Source of the DNA: Macrolepiota albuminosa
Lineage: Eukaryota; Basidiomycota; Agaricomycetes; Agaricales; Agaricaceae
Direction of reading: 5' to 3'
DNA: 64,000 nucleotides
Assembly: GCA_027475525.1 (NCBI GenBank)
Contig: JAMWFC010000029.1
Span: 434,001 to 498,000 of the forward strand
The notes under the pieces are model-generated. The model saw nothing but the letters and a program-made list of their open reading frames with translations, did no database searches and was not told where the DNA came from. Position 1 is the stretch's first letter, and each line of letters opens with the position of its first letter. This document shows positions 1 to 10,200 of the stretch, in pieces. The translations under genes were made by a program, and so were the position numbers.

Positions 1-479
1 CTGTGACAATGACTCCAGCAGAGCCAGAGGCATTACTTGTGGTGCAAGAGGTTAAGACACCTTAAAAGCAAGTCACTATCAAAGAGGAGGTGGACAAAGT
101 CCACATTCTTGAGGAGCAAACACGACCGCAACACATTGTATGAGTGACCAACTGGAACAAACACATCAATTACCAGAGGATGCACAACTAGGACTTGCGC
201 AATCACGGTGAGTCATTGATTGACAACCAGGGGGTAGCCTTTGAAGGGCATGAAGGTGTAACGCCTGTCAATGACATGTGGCAACAATTTGCAGCTCAAA
301 CTGCTGAACCGGACAGAGATCCAGATAGTAGTAATGCTAGTAGTGATCACTATGAGAAGAGGGAGCCGAATTGTTGCAATACTGACAGTGGGAGTTGTGA
401 TTGTAGACAGAACAATTGGGACAATCATAATCATTATAATGGTGGCAGGCATGCTGGTAAATCATCAGTGGAGTGAGAG
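1..479 (+). other. 5' internal region of the Ty3 element, no intact gene
   Basis: This stretch lies upstream of the recognisable gag core and contains only short overlapping frames rich in Asp, Asn and His. It is probably the degraded N-terminal end of gag or the leader. I see no separate gene here. Confidence 0.4.
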
Positions 480-1142
480 GTGAGGCAACAGTCTACCCCA
501 CAGCCAGAAAGAATGGCCAACAAACACCTGTTTTGCAGCCTCCAGGCATTTTTAATGCCTGCACCCCATGATTTGTGTGAAACTACGCCAGGAATGAATG
601 AGGCAGTCAGGATCCATATAGATCATATGCATGATTGCCTCACTCAACTGGTGGATGACTCCCTAGGAGTTAGGTTCAAATTCCCTGCTGGGGTAAGTCC
701 CTGCAAATCTGACGGTAAGCATATACGTGCATATGCTGGGGGGCATAGGCTTTCCCAGCTGGAGGATTGGGCCATGGATGTCTGTTACCATCTGGCAGCC
801 TGCTGCTATGGTGGAGATGACATGGACCAGGAAAGAATATTTGTATTGCACAAATTTATGGAAGAAGAGGCTCAGAATTGGTTCCGTTGCCATGTCCTTC
901 ACATTAATTGTGACAAATCACATTGGACGTTTAAGGAGGTCCTGATAGGACTGTATAACCGCTTTGTCAATGCAGCAATGATGCAGGAAGCTCGGGATGC
1001 CTTTAGAAAGACAGTGTATGATGCTAAGACTGGCATCCAGACATTTTATGATGACCTGGTGGATCATGCACAGAATATGGCTGTCTATTCAGATGAATAC
1101 ACGTTTGCAAGACATTTCTGGACAGAATACCTGCAGATATGA
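480..1142 (+). pseudogene. Ty3 gag capsid-like fragment
   Basis: The 220-residue frame shows the retrotransposon gag pattern: a Trp-Phe core near residue 135 (EEAQNWFRCH), then WTFKEVLIGLYNRF, and a segment with GIQTFYDDL and the NMAVYSDEY run. In this family the domain forms the capsid that packages the element's RNA. The frame closes with a stop at 1140-1142, and the following 300 bases, which should continue gag, are interrupted by stops, so it is called broken. The start is arbitrary. Confidence 0.75.
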
Positions 1143-1441
1143 GGAGGGCATTGATATGCGATGACAATTTTTCTGCGGAGGTCAATACTGTGACCAAGTT
1201 CTTGGCATATGCCATTCGCTATGAGCAGTTGACATGTACTGCAAATCATTATGAACAGCATAGCTCATGCTAAGAACCTGTGAACCATCAGGCAGTGAAG
1301 GTGGGAACCTTCCTGGCTAAATGGTTGGAGATGGAGAACAATCACAATCTGTGATTTGTCGTCTGCAAGACAATTCTGGGAGGCCAACAGCCTCGATCGA
1401 AGCCAGCTGGGTATTTGCCAGCAAAAGATAGTTGACCTGGT

Positions 1442-1912
1442 TTGAGTCAAAACCAAGTGGCAGCTAGAGGGGGTGTAGCACCTGTAACGCACCTGGTGAG
1501 CAAACCCACTGGGGGTTCTGGAGCGGCCCAGAGAAGGCCTGCTGGGGACCTCTCAGCATGCTACAACTGTGGTAGGGTTGGGCATTTTGCTAAGGAATGT
1601 CCTGCCCTGCCAAAGGCACATATTTGGGTGGCTCATACAGCTGCAGCTCCTAGTGAGGTCATCAGTGACAATGAGGACGACAAGGTTGTCGAGGAGGTGG
1701 AAGAAGAGCCACAAGTAGAGGCTGATGGCTCGGACGTGGAGGACACTCTCAGCGTCCAGATAGATGGCAATGAATATGTTACAGTGGACGTGTATGACAG
1801 CAACTACTATACTCATGATAACAAAGAAGAACACTTGTTTGCACTGACTGAGTGTCGTGGGAGATCAACACATCTGAATGAGACATGTCACACTGCAGAA
1901 AGCAACCAATAA
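1442..1912 (+). pseudogene. Ty3 gag nucleocapsid end with CCHC zinc knuckle
   Basis: The translated frame carries a textbook CCHC zinc knuckle (CYNCGRVGHFAKECP) near residue 40, the RNA-binding motif of retrotransposon nucleocapsid. An acidic linker rich in Glu, Asp and Val follows, as is usual between the knuckle and the protease in basidiomycete Ty3 elements. The frame closes at 1912, before the protease region. It is a fragment of one gag-pol reading frame, not a stand-alone gene. Confidence 0.85.
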
Positions 1913-1928
1913 GTTGCAGCGGCCATGA

Positions 1929-2372
1929 TAGAAGAAAGAGTGTTTGGTAACCTACGTGGATGTCAATGGACATCCTGCCTGGACTTTGTAGAACTCAGGG
2001 AGTACTACTATGGGCATTACACTCCAGTTTGCTCATGTTAACACAATTCGCATTCATGAGTTGGAGGAGCTGTTGATGCTTCAGTTGGGGACTGTAGAGA
2101 GTTGTGCCATGGTACAGTTTGGTGCTGAAGTGAAGATAAAGATGTCAGGGACGTTGACCAAGGAGTATGTGGATATAGCAAATTTTGATCGCTATGATAT
2201 GATCATTGGTATGCCGTTTATGCATAAGAACAAGGTGTCTTTGGACTTTGTGAATGACATGGTCATTGTGAATGGTGTGCCTTTGAAGGCAGAGAAAGTC
2301 ATATTAAATGACACAGATGGTTGCCTGAGACGCTATTGCACAACTGAAAAGTGGCGTGATGAACGCAACTGA
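1929..2372 (+). pseudogene. Ty3 aspartic protease fragment, active site lost
   Basis: Read through a stop at 1990-1992, the frame gives the retropepsin neighbourhood: the NSGSTT stretch is followed by the second half ending in YDMIIGMPFM, where related elements have a closing D-x-I-x-G-x-P/D-F motif. The catalytic DSG triplet is NSG here (GAC to AAC), directly preceded by the stop. The protease normally cuts the Gag-Pol polyprotein; this copy cannot. Confidence 0.75.
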
Positions 2373-2390
2373 CTAGATGGTTGCAAGAGA

Positions 2391-3246
2391 GTGACTGTAC
2401 AGGAGGTGGAGGATGAGCATGTCCCACCAAAAAGCTTGCCAGCAGACTCGCCAGCTGTCTTGATGTCTGAGGAAGAGTTTCAAGAAACTCTGAAGAAGAA
2501 GCACCTGGAGGTGGTTAGGTGTACAAATAAAAAGCCTAATCAGGCTACACAGCGTAAGAATGAGCATGGTAAACATGTGGTGGAGTTGCTGGAATGCCAG
2601 CCAACTAGTTCTTGAGTGAGGATGGAGGATCTCGTCAAGGATGAGATATATAGTACGATGGGAACTGTGGGAAGCACGAGGTTGCTAATAGATCAACCAG
2701 TGCCTCAGCCAGAAGTGCAATAGGTGTTTGACCCACGAATGCCATGAGAGTGGAACGAGTTGGTAGGCTCAATGGTGATGCATACTATGGAAAGGGTGCA
2801 GTCGATTTAGATGGGAGAAGTATACCATCATGCATGGGAGGATGAGATCTCTGAAGCATCGGATATCATATTTGATGGTGTATTGCTGAAGGCAAGATGT
2901 GTGCAATCATTGTCAAATACAACAAGAGCAGCAAGGAGGCAATCAGTCATAAGGTTGAATCTGGGAGATCTCACAGAGGAGCACGTATGTGCCTTACAGT
3001 AACGATTTGAACCAAAGGTTCAGCTGCGCATAGCATGGCAAGGCAGTGAGCCTTACAGAGGAAGATATTCCTTGATTGCGCCAGCAATGGCAACATGAGT
3101 TTGCTGATATCATTAATGGAACAAAGGAAGAACTTCCTCCATGGCAGGAGGTTAATCATAAGATTAATCTCATCAACAATAATAAGCAATATAAGTACCA
3201 TTTGCCTCGCTGTCCATGAACACTACAGGATCAGCTTTGTAAAAAG
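2391..3246 (+). other. Degraded spacer between protease and reverse transcriptase
   Basis: Three short frames (2391-2615, 2811-3002 and pieces to 3240) correspond to the linker that precedes reverse transcriptase. A weakly recognisable stretch at 3080-3225 includes LPPWQEVNHKINL, similar to the start of RT domains in this group. There are many stops and I see no independent gene. Confidence 0.45.
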
Positions 3247-3718
3247 ATGAACAGATATATAAATGCAAAGTGGTGGGAACCACAACCCGCGGTGCAAGCT
3301 GCACCCTTACTTTGTATTCCCAAGAAGGATGAGACATTACAAACTGCATTGGATGTGCAGCAGTGCAATTATGTTACAGTCAAGGATGTAACACCTCTTC
3401 CAGATCAGGAAGTTATATATAAAAATGTTGCCACAGCAAAATATAGGTCAAAAATCGACCTAACGGATGCATATAAACAGGTTTGCATATGTGAAGAGGA
3501 TATACCAAAGACGCTGTTTTCATCCCTGATGGAGACATTTGTGAGTAATATCATGCAGATTGGTGACTGTAATGCACCAGCAACATTCCAGAGGTTAATG
3601 ACCTCAATCTTCTGAGATGTAATTGGGAAGTTTATGCACATCTATTTAGATGATATATTCATCTTTTCAGACTCCATCAAGAAGCATGAGCAGCATCTAC
3701 AAGTCATGTTTGAATGAC
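3247..3718 (+). pseudogene. Ty3 reverse transcriptase fragment
   Basis: The frame contains the RT signatures PLLCIPKKDE, the SKIDLTDAYKQV palm motif, the NAPATFQRLM helix and, after a stop at 3613-3615, the catalytic motif YLDDIFIFSD around 3645-3670. In this family the enzyme copies element RNA into DNA. The YLDD motif is intact, but the frame is split by the stop and ends at a junction where the thumb, connection and RNase H should follow. Confidence 0.85.
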
Positions 3719-3737
3719 TACATAAGGCCAGGAGTTG

Positions 3738-5062
3738 TGTTTGAATGACTAATTCTCCAGGAGAGGTCATTGATCACAACTATCCTGGACCAGGCCCACA
3801 GAATAGTGGGCCACTTCAGAACTCAGAAAACGCTGGACTATGTGCGATGCTAGTACTGGTGGCCGCAAATGGCCAAGGAAATGAGTCAATTCTGCTTGAC
3901 ATGCGAGCTATGTCAATAGTCAAAAGTATTGACATTGAAGTTACTGGGTAAGCTTCATTCGTTTCCTGTACCAATCAAACCCTTTATAGGTCCATTCCCG
4001 GAGTCGAAGGGTTGTAACTATCTATGGGTAGTAATCTGCAGGATGACCAGTCTGGTCCATCTCATCCCATTGAAGACTACCATGACAGCTTTGGACTTGT
4101 CTTGGATCTATCTCAAGGAGATAGTACGCCTCCATGGATTGCCAAGCTCGATCGTAAGTGATCAAGATGCTAAGTTCACCTCCAAATGGTGGAAGGAGCT
4201 GCACAAGATGCTCGGAGCAAAGTTGCTCATGTCGATGTCCTTTCATCTGCAAATGGATGGCCAGACGGAATGGGCAAATAGAAACATTGCACAGATCCTA
4301 CAAGCATTTGTTTGTCCTGATCAGAAGGACTGGGTGGATAGATATCCACTTGTTGAATTTGCAATAAATGCAAGCATATCTGAAACCACAGAGTATTCAC
4401 CCTTTGAACTCAATAATGGCTATATGCCATCCATAATTTGTAAACTTCATACTGACAAAGCTATTCATGTTGGAGTAAAGCAGTTTGCACACAATGCACT
4501 ACAAAACTTAGCAGATGCCCATGATGCAATTATAGAATCATGTGTATGGCAGACAAAACATGTGAATAATTGCAGATGTGATGATCTGGACATCAAGAAA
4601 GGGAACCTAGTGTACCTTTTGACAAAGAACTTGAACTTGCCAAAAGGCAGAGTGAGTAAGCTGTGTCCAAAGTGGATTGGACCATATAGGGTCCTTGAGG
4701 CTGAGCCGAGCACATCTAATTATGTGCTGGAACTTTCCCATGCGCTGCAGATGTGCAGAATAGTTCCTAAGTTCCATGTATTGCTGTTGCGACCATACTT
4801 AGCCAATAGTGACATGCTCTTCCCTAATCACGCTACCCCAGAACTGTATAACTTTGGAACTGATGATGACCAGGAATGGTTTGTAGATGACCTCATAGGC
4901 CATAGGTGGATAGGGGGAAACCTTGAATTTGAAGTAAGGTGGAGCTTGGGTGATGATACTACCTGGGAACTGCTAGTGAACTGCAAAGATCTTGCAGCAA
5001 TGAATAGGTACCTAGAGCTGCAGGGCGTGAAATGCCCTCAACAGCTAGAAAAATGCGCATAA
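3738..5062 (+). pseudogene. Ty3 integrase with C-terminal chromodomain
   Basis: A shifted piece of the zinc-binding N-domain (3745-3940) leads into a 377-residue open frame from 3929. Residues 20-190 read like a retroviral integrase core, with SIVSDQDAKFTSKWW and MDGQTEWANRNIAQ. The tail includes the GPY/F-type region (GPYRVLEAEP) and from about residue 315 a chromodomain (EWFVDDLIGHRW, then FEVRW, then DTTWE). Chromodomains steer insertion toward marked histones. This is the best-preserved part of the element, but the N-terminal zinc domain lies in another frame. Confidence 0.88.
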
Positions 5063-5068
5063 TGCATG

Positions 5069-5243
5069 TGTGGTGGTGAAATGTGGACAAAGTCCACTTT
5101 GATGGCTGGTAAAAAACTGGGTGGTGGTTATTTGTAGTTGTTTATACCACTGGCAGAGTTAAGAGATTTTTTTCTTCTTTTCTCCTCCTAAGTCTCAATA
5201 CACATCGCTAGTATGTTGTTTGCAATGGCCTATTGGGGCCACA
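5069..5243 (+). repeat. Short LTR next to the chromovirus
   Basis: The 175-bp segment begins TGTGGTGGTG a few bases after the integrase stop and ends in GGGGCCACA, giving TG...CA termini. It contains a TATA-like TTTATACC and a pyrimidine-rich tract. A tRNA-iMet-type primer site follows immediately. This short format, with GTGGACAAAGTCCAC near the start, fits basidiomycete Ty3 LTRs. Its partner is not in the window, so the ends are inferred. Confidence 0.65.
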
Positions 5244-5247
5244 AAAA

Positions 5248-5262
5248 AGTAATCAGAGCCTG
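5248..5262 (+). other. Primer binding site, initiator-Met type
   Basis: Directly 3' of the LTR the sequence AGTAATCAGAGCCTG resembles TGGTATCAGAGC, the complement of the initiator-Met tRNA 3' end used to prime minus-strand synthesis. A primer site implies that a 5' internal region starts here, so the LTR may also be the 5' LTR of a second, following element. Confidence 0.55.
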
Positions 5263-6111
5263 CAAAGCTCTAGTAGTAGGAGGAGACCCCCAAATATACA
5301 AATGCAACAGTATCCATCAGATTACCAGGGGCAGCTGCCATATCTGGCAGTGGACCAACACCATCCTGCAGGCGTGGCCTATTCAGGCTGCAAAGAACTG
5401 CTTCTGTACCAGACTCCCCTCCACTTGCAAGAGATGGAGGTCAATGATGAGAGGAATTCTGATGTATGTATGCAGGTGCAGTGATGGGACCGCCATCTGT
5501 ACCGTGGGCGCATTGGCCCATGGTAGAACCATATATGGAATCTGCACCACAAGCGCAGGACTCAGCAGTGCCAGACGCACTCCTCAGCTGTTTGGAAGCA
5601 GCAGAATAGCCAGTCCCTGCAACTGCATCCTTTTTGCAGGACAGTTTGGCCATTGTTGTCATGGAGGGGTTGCTCAACCAGATCGAGCTGATGAAGAGGC
5701 AGCATGTATCAGCGCTAGAACAGATTGATTGCACGTCTAAGTGCAAAGTTTTGTCCACTAAGGAACTAACCGCTGAGGTCAAGAGGGCTAAATATCAGCC
5801 TGTCCAACCAGTCAAGCCTCCATGAGCTAGGATGCCATCAGCAGCGCAACCAGTGTGCGGAGCAGCCTGTTCAGCCCGTTGCTTTGTCTTTGCAGCTACC
5901 CGCTGTGGCCCCTTAGGCCCAGTCAGAGTCACTGGCTGTTGTCAGTGAGCCTCTGGCCAACCTGTCTTTGGGTTAGCGGGAAACTGCATCATCTCAGGCC
6001 CTACTTATGGGGTCCAAAACTGTTACCATGGTGCCTCAGGCAGCAACTCTTAGTACATTCCATGCTGAGTTGGAAGGGAGAACTCTGACATGAAATGCAC
6101 CTGCCTCTCTG
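5263..6111 (+). other. Unassigned stretch after the primer site
   Basis: Only short frames with stops are visible. One at 5634-5825 has a Gln/Leu-rich helical stretch. The position just after a primer site suggests a leader or the N-terminus of a gag-like protein, but no recognisable domain is present. Confidence 0.3.
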
Positions 6112-8019
6112 GTGGCTCAGCCACAAACTGTTTCGTCTGCCCCAGCAAAGTCGGAGCCATCTTGTCAGCGTTGTGGCCGCAAGCCACCTCTCGATGCCTC
6201 CAAATTGGAGGTCATAGCCTTCCCTCCTGGCATCCCTGCACGAGTGGAGAAGTCCAGATGCTATTCATGCTGCTGGTGTTTGTACCAGCCCTGCCAGAAC
6301 AGTACCCCATGGTCGTCTTGACCCCAAACCCCCCCACACCAGAACAATATGATGGTCTGGTGGCAACCTCGAGAGGGAAAACATGCCTGGAAAAGGCAAA
6401 GTGCCAGTTGCATCCTTGTCCGACAAGAGCGACTATGGAGAGTTGAGCTTGAAGCAGGAGGAGGACAGAGAGGAGGAGGAATTGGCAGTGGACCAATTCC
6501 AACAAGTATCACACAATAAGCGCATCACAAAGAAGAAGGCAAACCGCGCCAAGGAGTTGCAGGCCCTGAAATATAGGGCCAAGGATGAGTTCTTGGGGAG
6601 AATCCCCAATGGATGGGGGGTGAAAGTGTGGAGGCCGCTCGATATTGAGCGAACAAATTTGTGCTTCAGAGGAGCACTCAGCCACTGCACTTACTATTTG
6701 TATGCCACAAATACAGTGCTGATGGGAGCTGATGCCAATAAAGCGGTGTCATATGAGTATGCCTCTGGCCAGCATGCCCACATTCTGGGTACAATTGTGT
6801 ACAAGCACGCCCCACACAGTCTTCCCTGCACTCCATTAGAGCTGGACCAGCTCTATAAATATTATATGAACATTCATGTCCCATGTCACAACAGAATTGT
6901 CACCTATATGTTGATTACAGAGCTTCAGATGTTTGCACAGTGAACAGTTGAGGCTTTGCATGACCAGACCATGCAGCTCCTAATGAAGAAGCCTCAATAC
7001 CAAGACCTCGTCAACCCAATGCAGGGCCCTGACGACCTCGCTCTTGTGGAAATACAACATATTTCAGCACACTTTCTGTGCACAAAAGAATATGGTTCAT
7101 GCGCACTCAAGATCCAGCCATGCCGTTTGACTTGGATTAGCTAGCACAGTATGTGCTGATCTTTGGTCGTCCCAGACTGGAAAACACTTATCAGGGCATC
7201 ATGGTGGACCACATCTACCGTATGCACTGGCAAGCCCTCTTCGGGTTTGCATTATGTTGAGCTCTCTGTGCTAATAGCACAGCCAAACCCGTGATCATTC
7301 GGCGCATGACCCTTGTCATGGCCTGGCCAGGGCTGTACCGTGAGGCGATTGCCTCATATGACACCATGTTTCCTGAGCAACCATTTGAGCCCCAACATGG
7401 GCCCAAGCTCAAGATTCATCAAGTTTACATGCCTGATGAGCAGGCATGGAACTTCTCCAATGACAATGCGTTATGCGTCTTTCTACACAATCAGATTCCA
7501 CTGGACTGGGTGGACCACGCCTACACTTACGGTGTGCTCTTCCTGGAACAACAGTTCCACTCCCCCATGATATCTATGGACATCTTTAAGCAGATCGATG
7601 ATGAGTGTATGGAGTACCTCTCTACATATGGCACCTCTCTCGCAATCCCACAATGAGATGGGTGACAGGAGATGACTGAAGATGACTATTATCATCTTAT
7701 GTTCAAGCACCATGAAGAGAGCAATCTCCTGGTCAACCCTGAGGCCAATGGCCTCTACTACCTCATTAGAATGGACCCAAATCGGGTCAATCTCCTAAAC
7801 CAAACGTTGGCGCATGCTATACTCACCACCAAGCCTCCTGCAATTAATGTTGCACTTACTGAGCCTATGGTGGTAGATTTGCTTGCAGTTGAGGGGTCAA
7901 CTATCCCACCAAGGACAGAATCGGCACCTCCTCCTCCCACGATTAACGTCACACCAGAGGAAGAGTCAATGGTAACAGAGACAGGTGCGGTCGCAGGGGC
8001 CTCATTGGACAGGTCATAG
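6112..8019 (+). pseudogene. Decayed unidentified protein with Cys-rich start
   Basis: Successive plus-strand frames read as one broken protein. A Cys-rich piece comes first (CQRCGR, then CYSCCW, 6112-6321), then an acidic and basic linker, then a long conserved-looking region (6383-6943) with NGWGVKVWRPLDIER and NRIVTYMLITELQMF. It continues at 7291-7656 (RRMTLVMAWPGLYREAIASY) and 7672-8019, ending in a Pro/Thr/Glu-rich tail. Stops at 6943, 7144 and 7656 and small shifts break it. I do not recognise the family. Its place between an LTR with primer site and a possible polypurine tract at 8331 suggests a retroelement-carried protein, but a captured host gene is equally possible. Confidence 0.45.
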
Positions 8020-8437
8020 ACCCACTTAATTTTGTTAGATGACTTTGAGTATACACTCAACATTTTCAGGCTGATACACACTCCAGTGTAGTATGTATAT
8101 ATGTTTTTTTGTTACTCTTAATTTTTATTGTGCTTTTCTGCTGCTTGTATTGTATGCACACTGGCGCACTCTGATAGTTCAAGCTCAAGTGTTATTGAGG
8201 ACACTACTACCTCACTCATGGTACTAACCGTTGCCCGCAATGTGATATGCATCTCTGACTGAGACTTGCACTACTGTGCATATTTTGTTTTTGCTCCTAC
8301 CCCTTTTCTAAGACCAAGTGTTCGGTCTCATTGGGGGATATGTAATGGAATGTCACACTTATACTAGTGTCAATGACACTATAGGTATCCAGTAGAGTAT
8401 TATGTAAGATAACATCTTGTATTCACTCTAGTTCTAG
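8020..8437. other. Non-coding stretch with a possible polypurine tract
   Basis: No coding signal. TTGGGGGA at about 8330 followed by TATGTAATGG resembles a polypurine tract abutting an LTR start, but no matching second LTR was found. It ends where the minus-strand copia frame begins. Confidence 0.3.
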
Positions 8438-9850
8438 TCAATCTGATACTGCGGTCTGATTCAGCACTGTGTGATACACACAAGATTGTTCTAGCTTGTA
8501 ACCCATAGTTACACCATCCATCTGGCACCTTAAGAATGGTGCACCATCTGGGCCTTTCATTACAGCACTCCCATCCTCCATACCAATCTTCATGCCCTTT
8601 TGGACCAGGCATCTGAGCGAGATGAGGTTGTGAGAGAGGTCAGGGACATGGAGGGTGTTCTTAAGAGTGATCTCGATTGTCTCGTTGCCGAACTTTACCC
8701 ATTTCCTCACACATCTGCATCCAGCTATGCAAAATTTACTGCCTTCAGCTATGATGCCCACTGCATTTGCACTGTCTGGTGGGCCATATGTGACGAAGTC
8801 AGCTCGGTCTATGAAGAAGTGCTGGCTGGTGCCTGAATCCGTATATGTGACTACATATCTGGGGTTCCCATCTTGGGTCTGCATCAAGAGTGCTAGGCAC
8901 TGGGGAACAGGGCTGTCATCAGCTGGAGTGATGGTCACAGAGTTTGCCTGGGGCATTGCGGTGGTGGTATTAGGGGTCAATGACATTGTGTTACTTGTAT
9001 TCGACTTTTCCTTCCTCCACCACTCAGAGTACCAGCCCTCCATACCTCCTCCCTTTCAGAAGTACTTTTCCTTTGTGTGACCTATCTATCTGCAGTTTAG
9101 ATTCTCGCACTTCACGTTGTTCTGATCAGTACATTGTTGGCCAGTTTGGGTCAACAATGCTTGGGTGGAGTTGGTTGGTGCAATTACGTTGGGGCCATGG
9201 AGCAGGAGCATATGGGTTGTGAGTTTCAAAATGACATTGGCTGAGGTTTTCTGGTCAAACAGTGTCCCTGTGACTGGGGCCCAGGAGCTAGGCATTGACT
9301 TGATAATGTGAGCCCTGAATTGTGTGTCACTTATGCCCGCTCCCTAGTCATTTGCCTTGGCCTATGCAGTGCAGAGGGCTCTAAAATGGCTCTCAATGTT
9401 GGAACCGTCTTGGTATTTTATTGCATTAAGTTCTTCCTCTGCCTAGAGTAATCCTAAGTCCAATTTAGCATCATGTAGCTTGGTTAGTGATTCCCAAGCT
9501 TCTGCGGCGCTCCTGTCAAGTTTAACGCCTGCTCCGATCGGGTTGATAACATTTAACACTATCATACTTTGGGCATATGCATCTCACTGTTGCCATTCAT
9601 TGGCCATTGGGTTCACCGCACCGCACCATATCATAGGTGTCTCTCTGGGGACCCCTGTGCACTCGCTCTCCTCAGTTTTTGTGGTTGGGGTTTTAATCTT
9701 TCCATTCAAATAGTCAAGAAGGCCACACCCTCAGGCTGTCTTGGTTATCATTGTTTTGAATACAGTCCAGTTTGACCTGTCAAATCTCTCTTCTGCGGAT
9801 AGCAGGAACAATGATGGGTTGGTTATGGGTTTTTGGTTTTGATGAGTTGT
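8438..9850 (-). pseudogene. Ty1/copia gag and protease fragment
   Basis: Read on the minus strand from about 9850 downward, the frames give a copia-type gag (SAEERFDRSNW, then GVKLDRSAAEAWESL), a zinc knuckle of the form C-x4-C-x3-GH (KCENLNCR then GHTKEK) split by a stop near 9090, and the protease with DSGTSQHFF at about 8876-8902. It ends with the pre-integrase signature LHVPDLSHNLISL. Unlike the Ty3 protease in this window, the DSG triplet is intact. The frame stops at 8438, where integrase should follow, so the fragment is truncated at its 3' end. In copia elements this region makes the capsid and processes the polyprotein. Confidence 0.85.
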
Positions 9851-10200
9851 TTATTTATCTGAGTGGCTCAGGGCCCATAACTTGTTGGTCAAGTAACTCA
9901 GTCGGTAGGTAAAACAACTGTATTATCAATCTATGTACCTGTTGGTCAAGTAACTATGAATATATATATGTCAGTCCGGTGATATAATGATTGAAGTGAG
10001 TCCACACACCTCAGTTGGTAGGTAAAACAACTGAGGGTGCGACTCTTCCATTCCAATCTGTATCCCTCTGGTACTGTATAGTTTTTCTTCTTTCCATCTC
10101 CTCTTTTCTCTGTCTGTGGCATACTGACCTCGTGACCTCGATCACATGCGCACATACCATGATCCTCCCTCCAACATCCTCCTTGCATGGAGTTGTGGTG
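9851..10200. repeat. Duplicated tRNA-like A-box motif, possible SINE relic
   Basis: AACTCAGTCGGTAGGTAAAA at about 9895 and CCTCAGTTGGTAGGTAAAAC at about 10009 are near-identical copies of a motif resembling a tRNA D-arm A box. The second is followed by GGTGCGACTCT (10036-10046), two mismatches from the B-box consensus. The A-to-B spacing is about 15 bases shorter than in a tRNA, so this is not a tRNA gene. It may be a remnant of a tRNA-derived SINE. No protein-coding gene is seen. Confidence 0.35.

Larger units (their letters stand above)
1..5243 (+). mobile_element. Decayed Ty3/gypsy chromovirus-type LTR retrotransposon
   Basis: Gag, zinc knuckle, protease, reverse transcriptase, integrase and a C-terminal chromodomain can be followed in the expected Ty3 order on the plus strand, ending in a short LTR. 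The frame is interrupted by many stops and small shifts, the RNase H part is missing, and the 5' LTR is not inside the window. The chromodomain and integrase style fit the chromovirus lineage common in basidiomycetes. The element cannot be autonomous. Confidence 0.9.

Noticed and set aside
10007..10046. Functional tRNA gene suggested by A- and B-box-like motifs
   Set aside because: The spacing is too short for an anticodon arm and no acceptor stem pairs.
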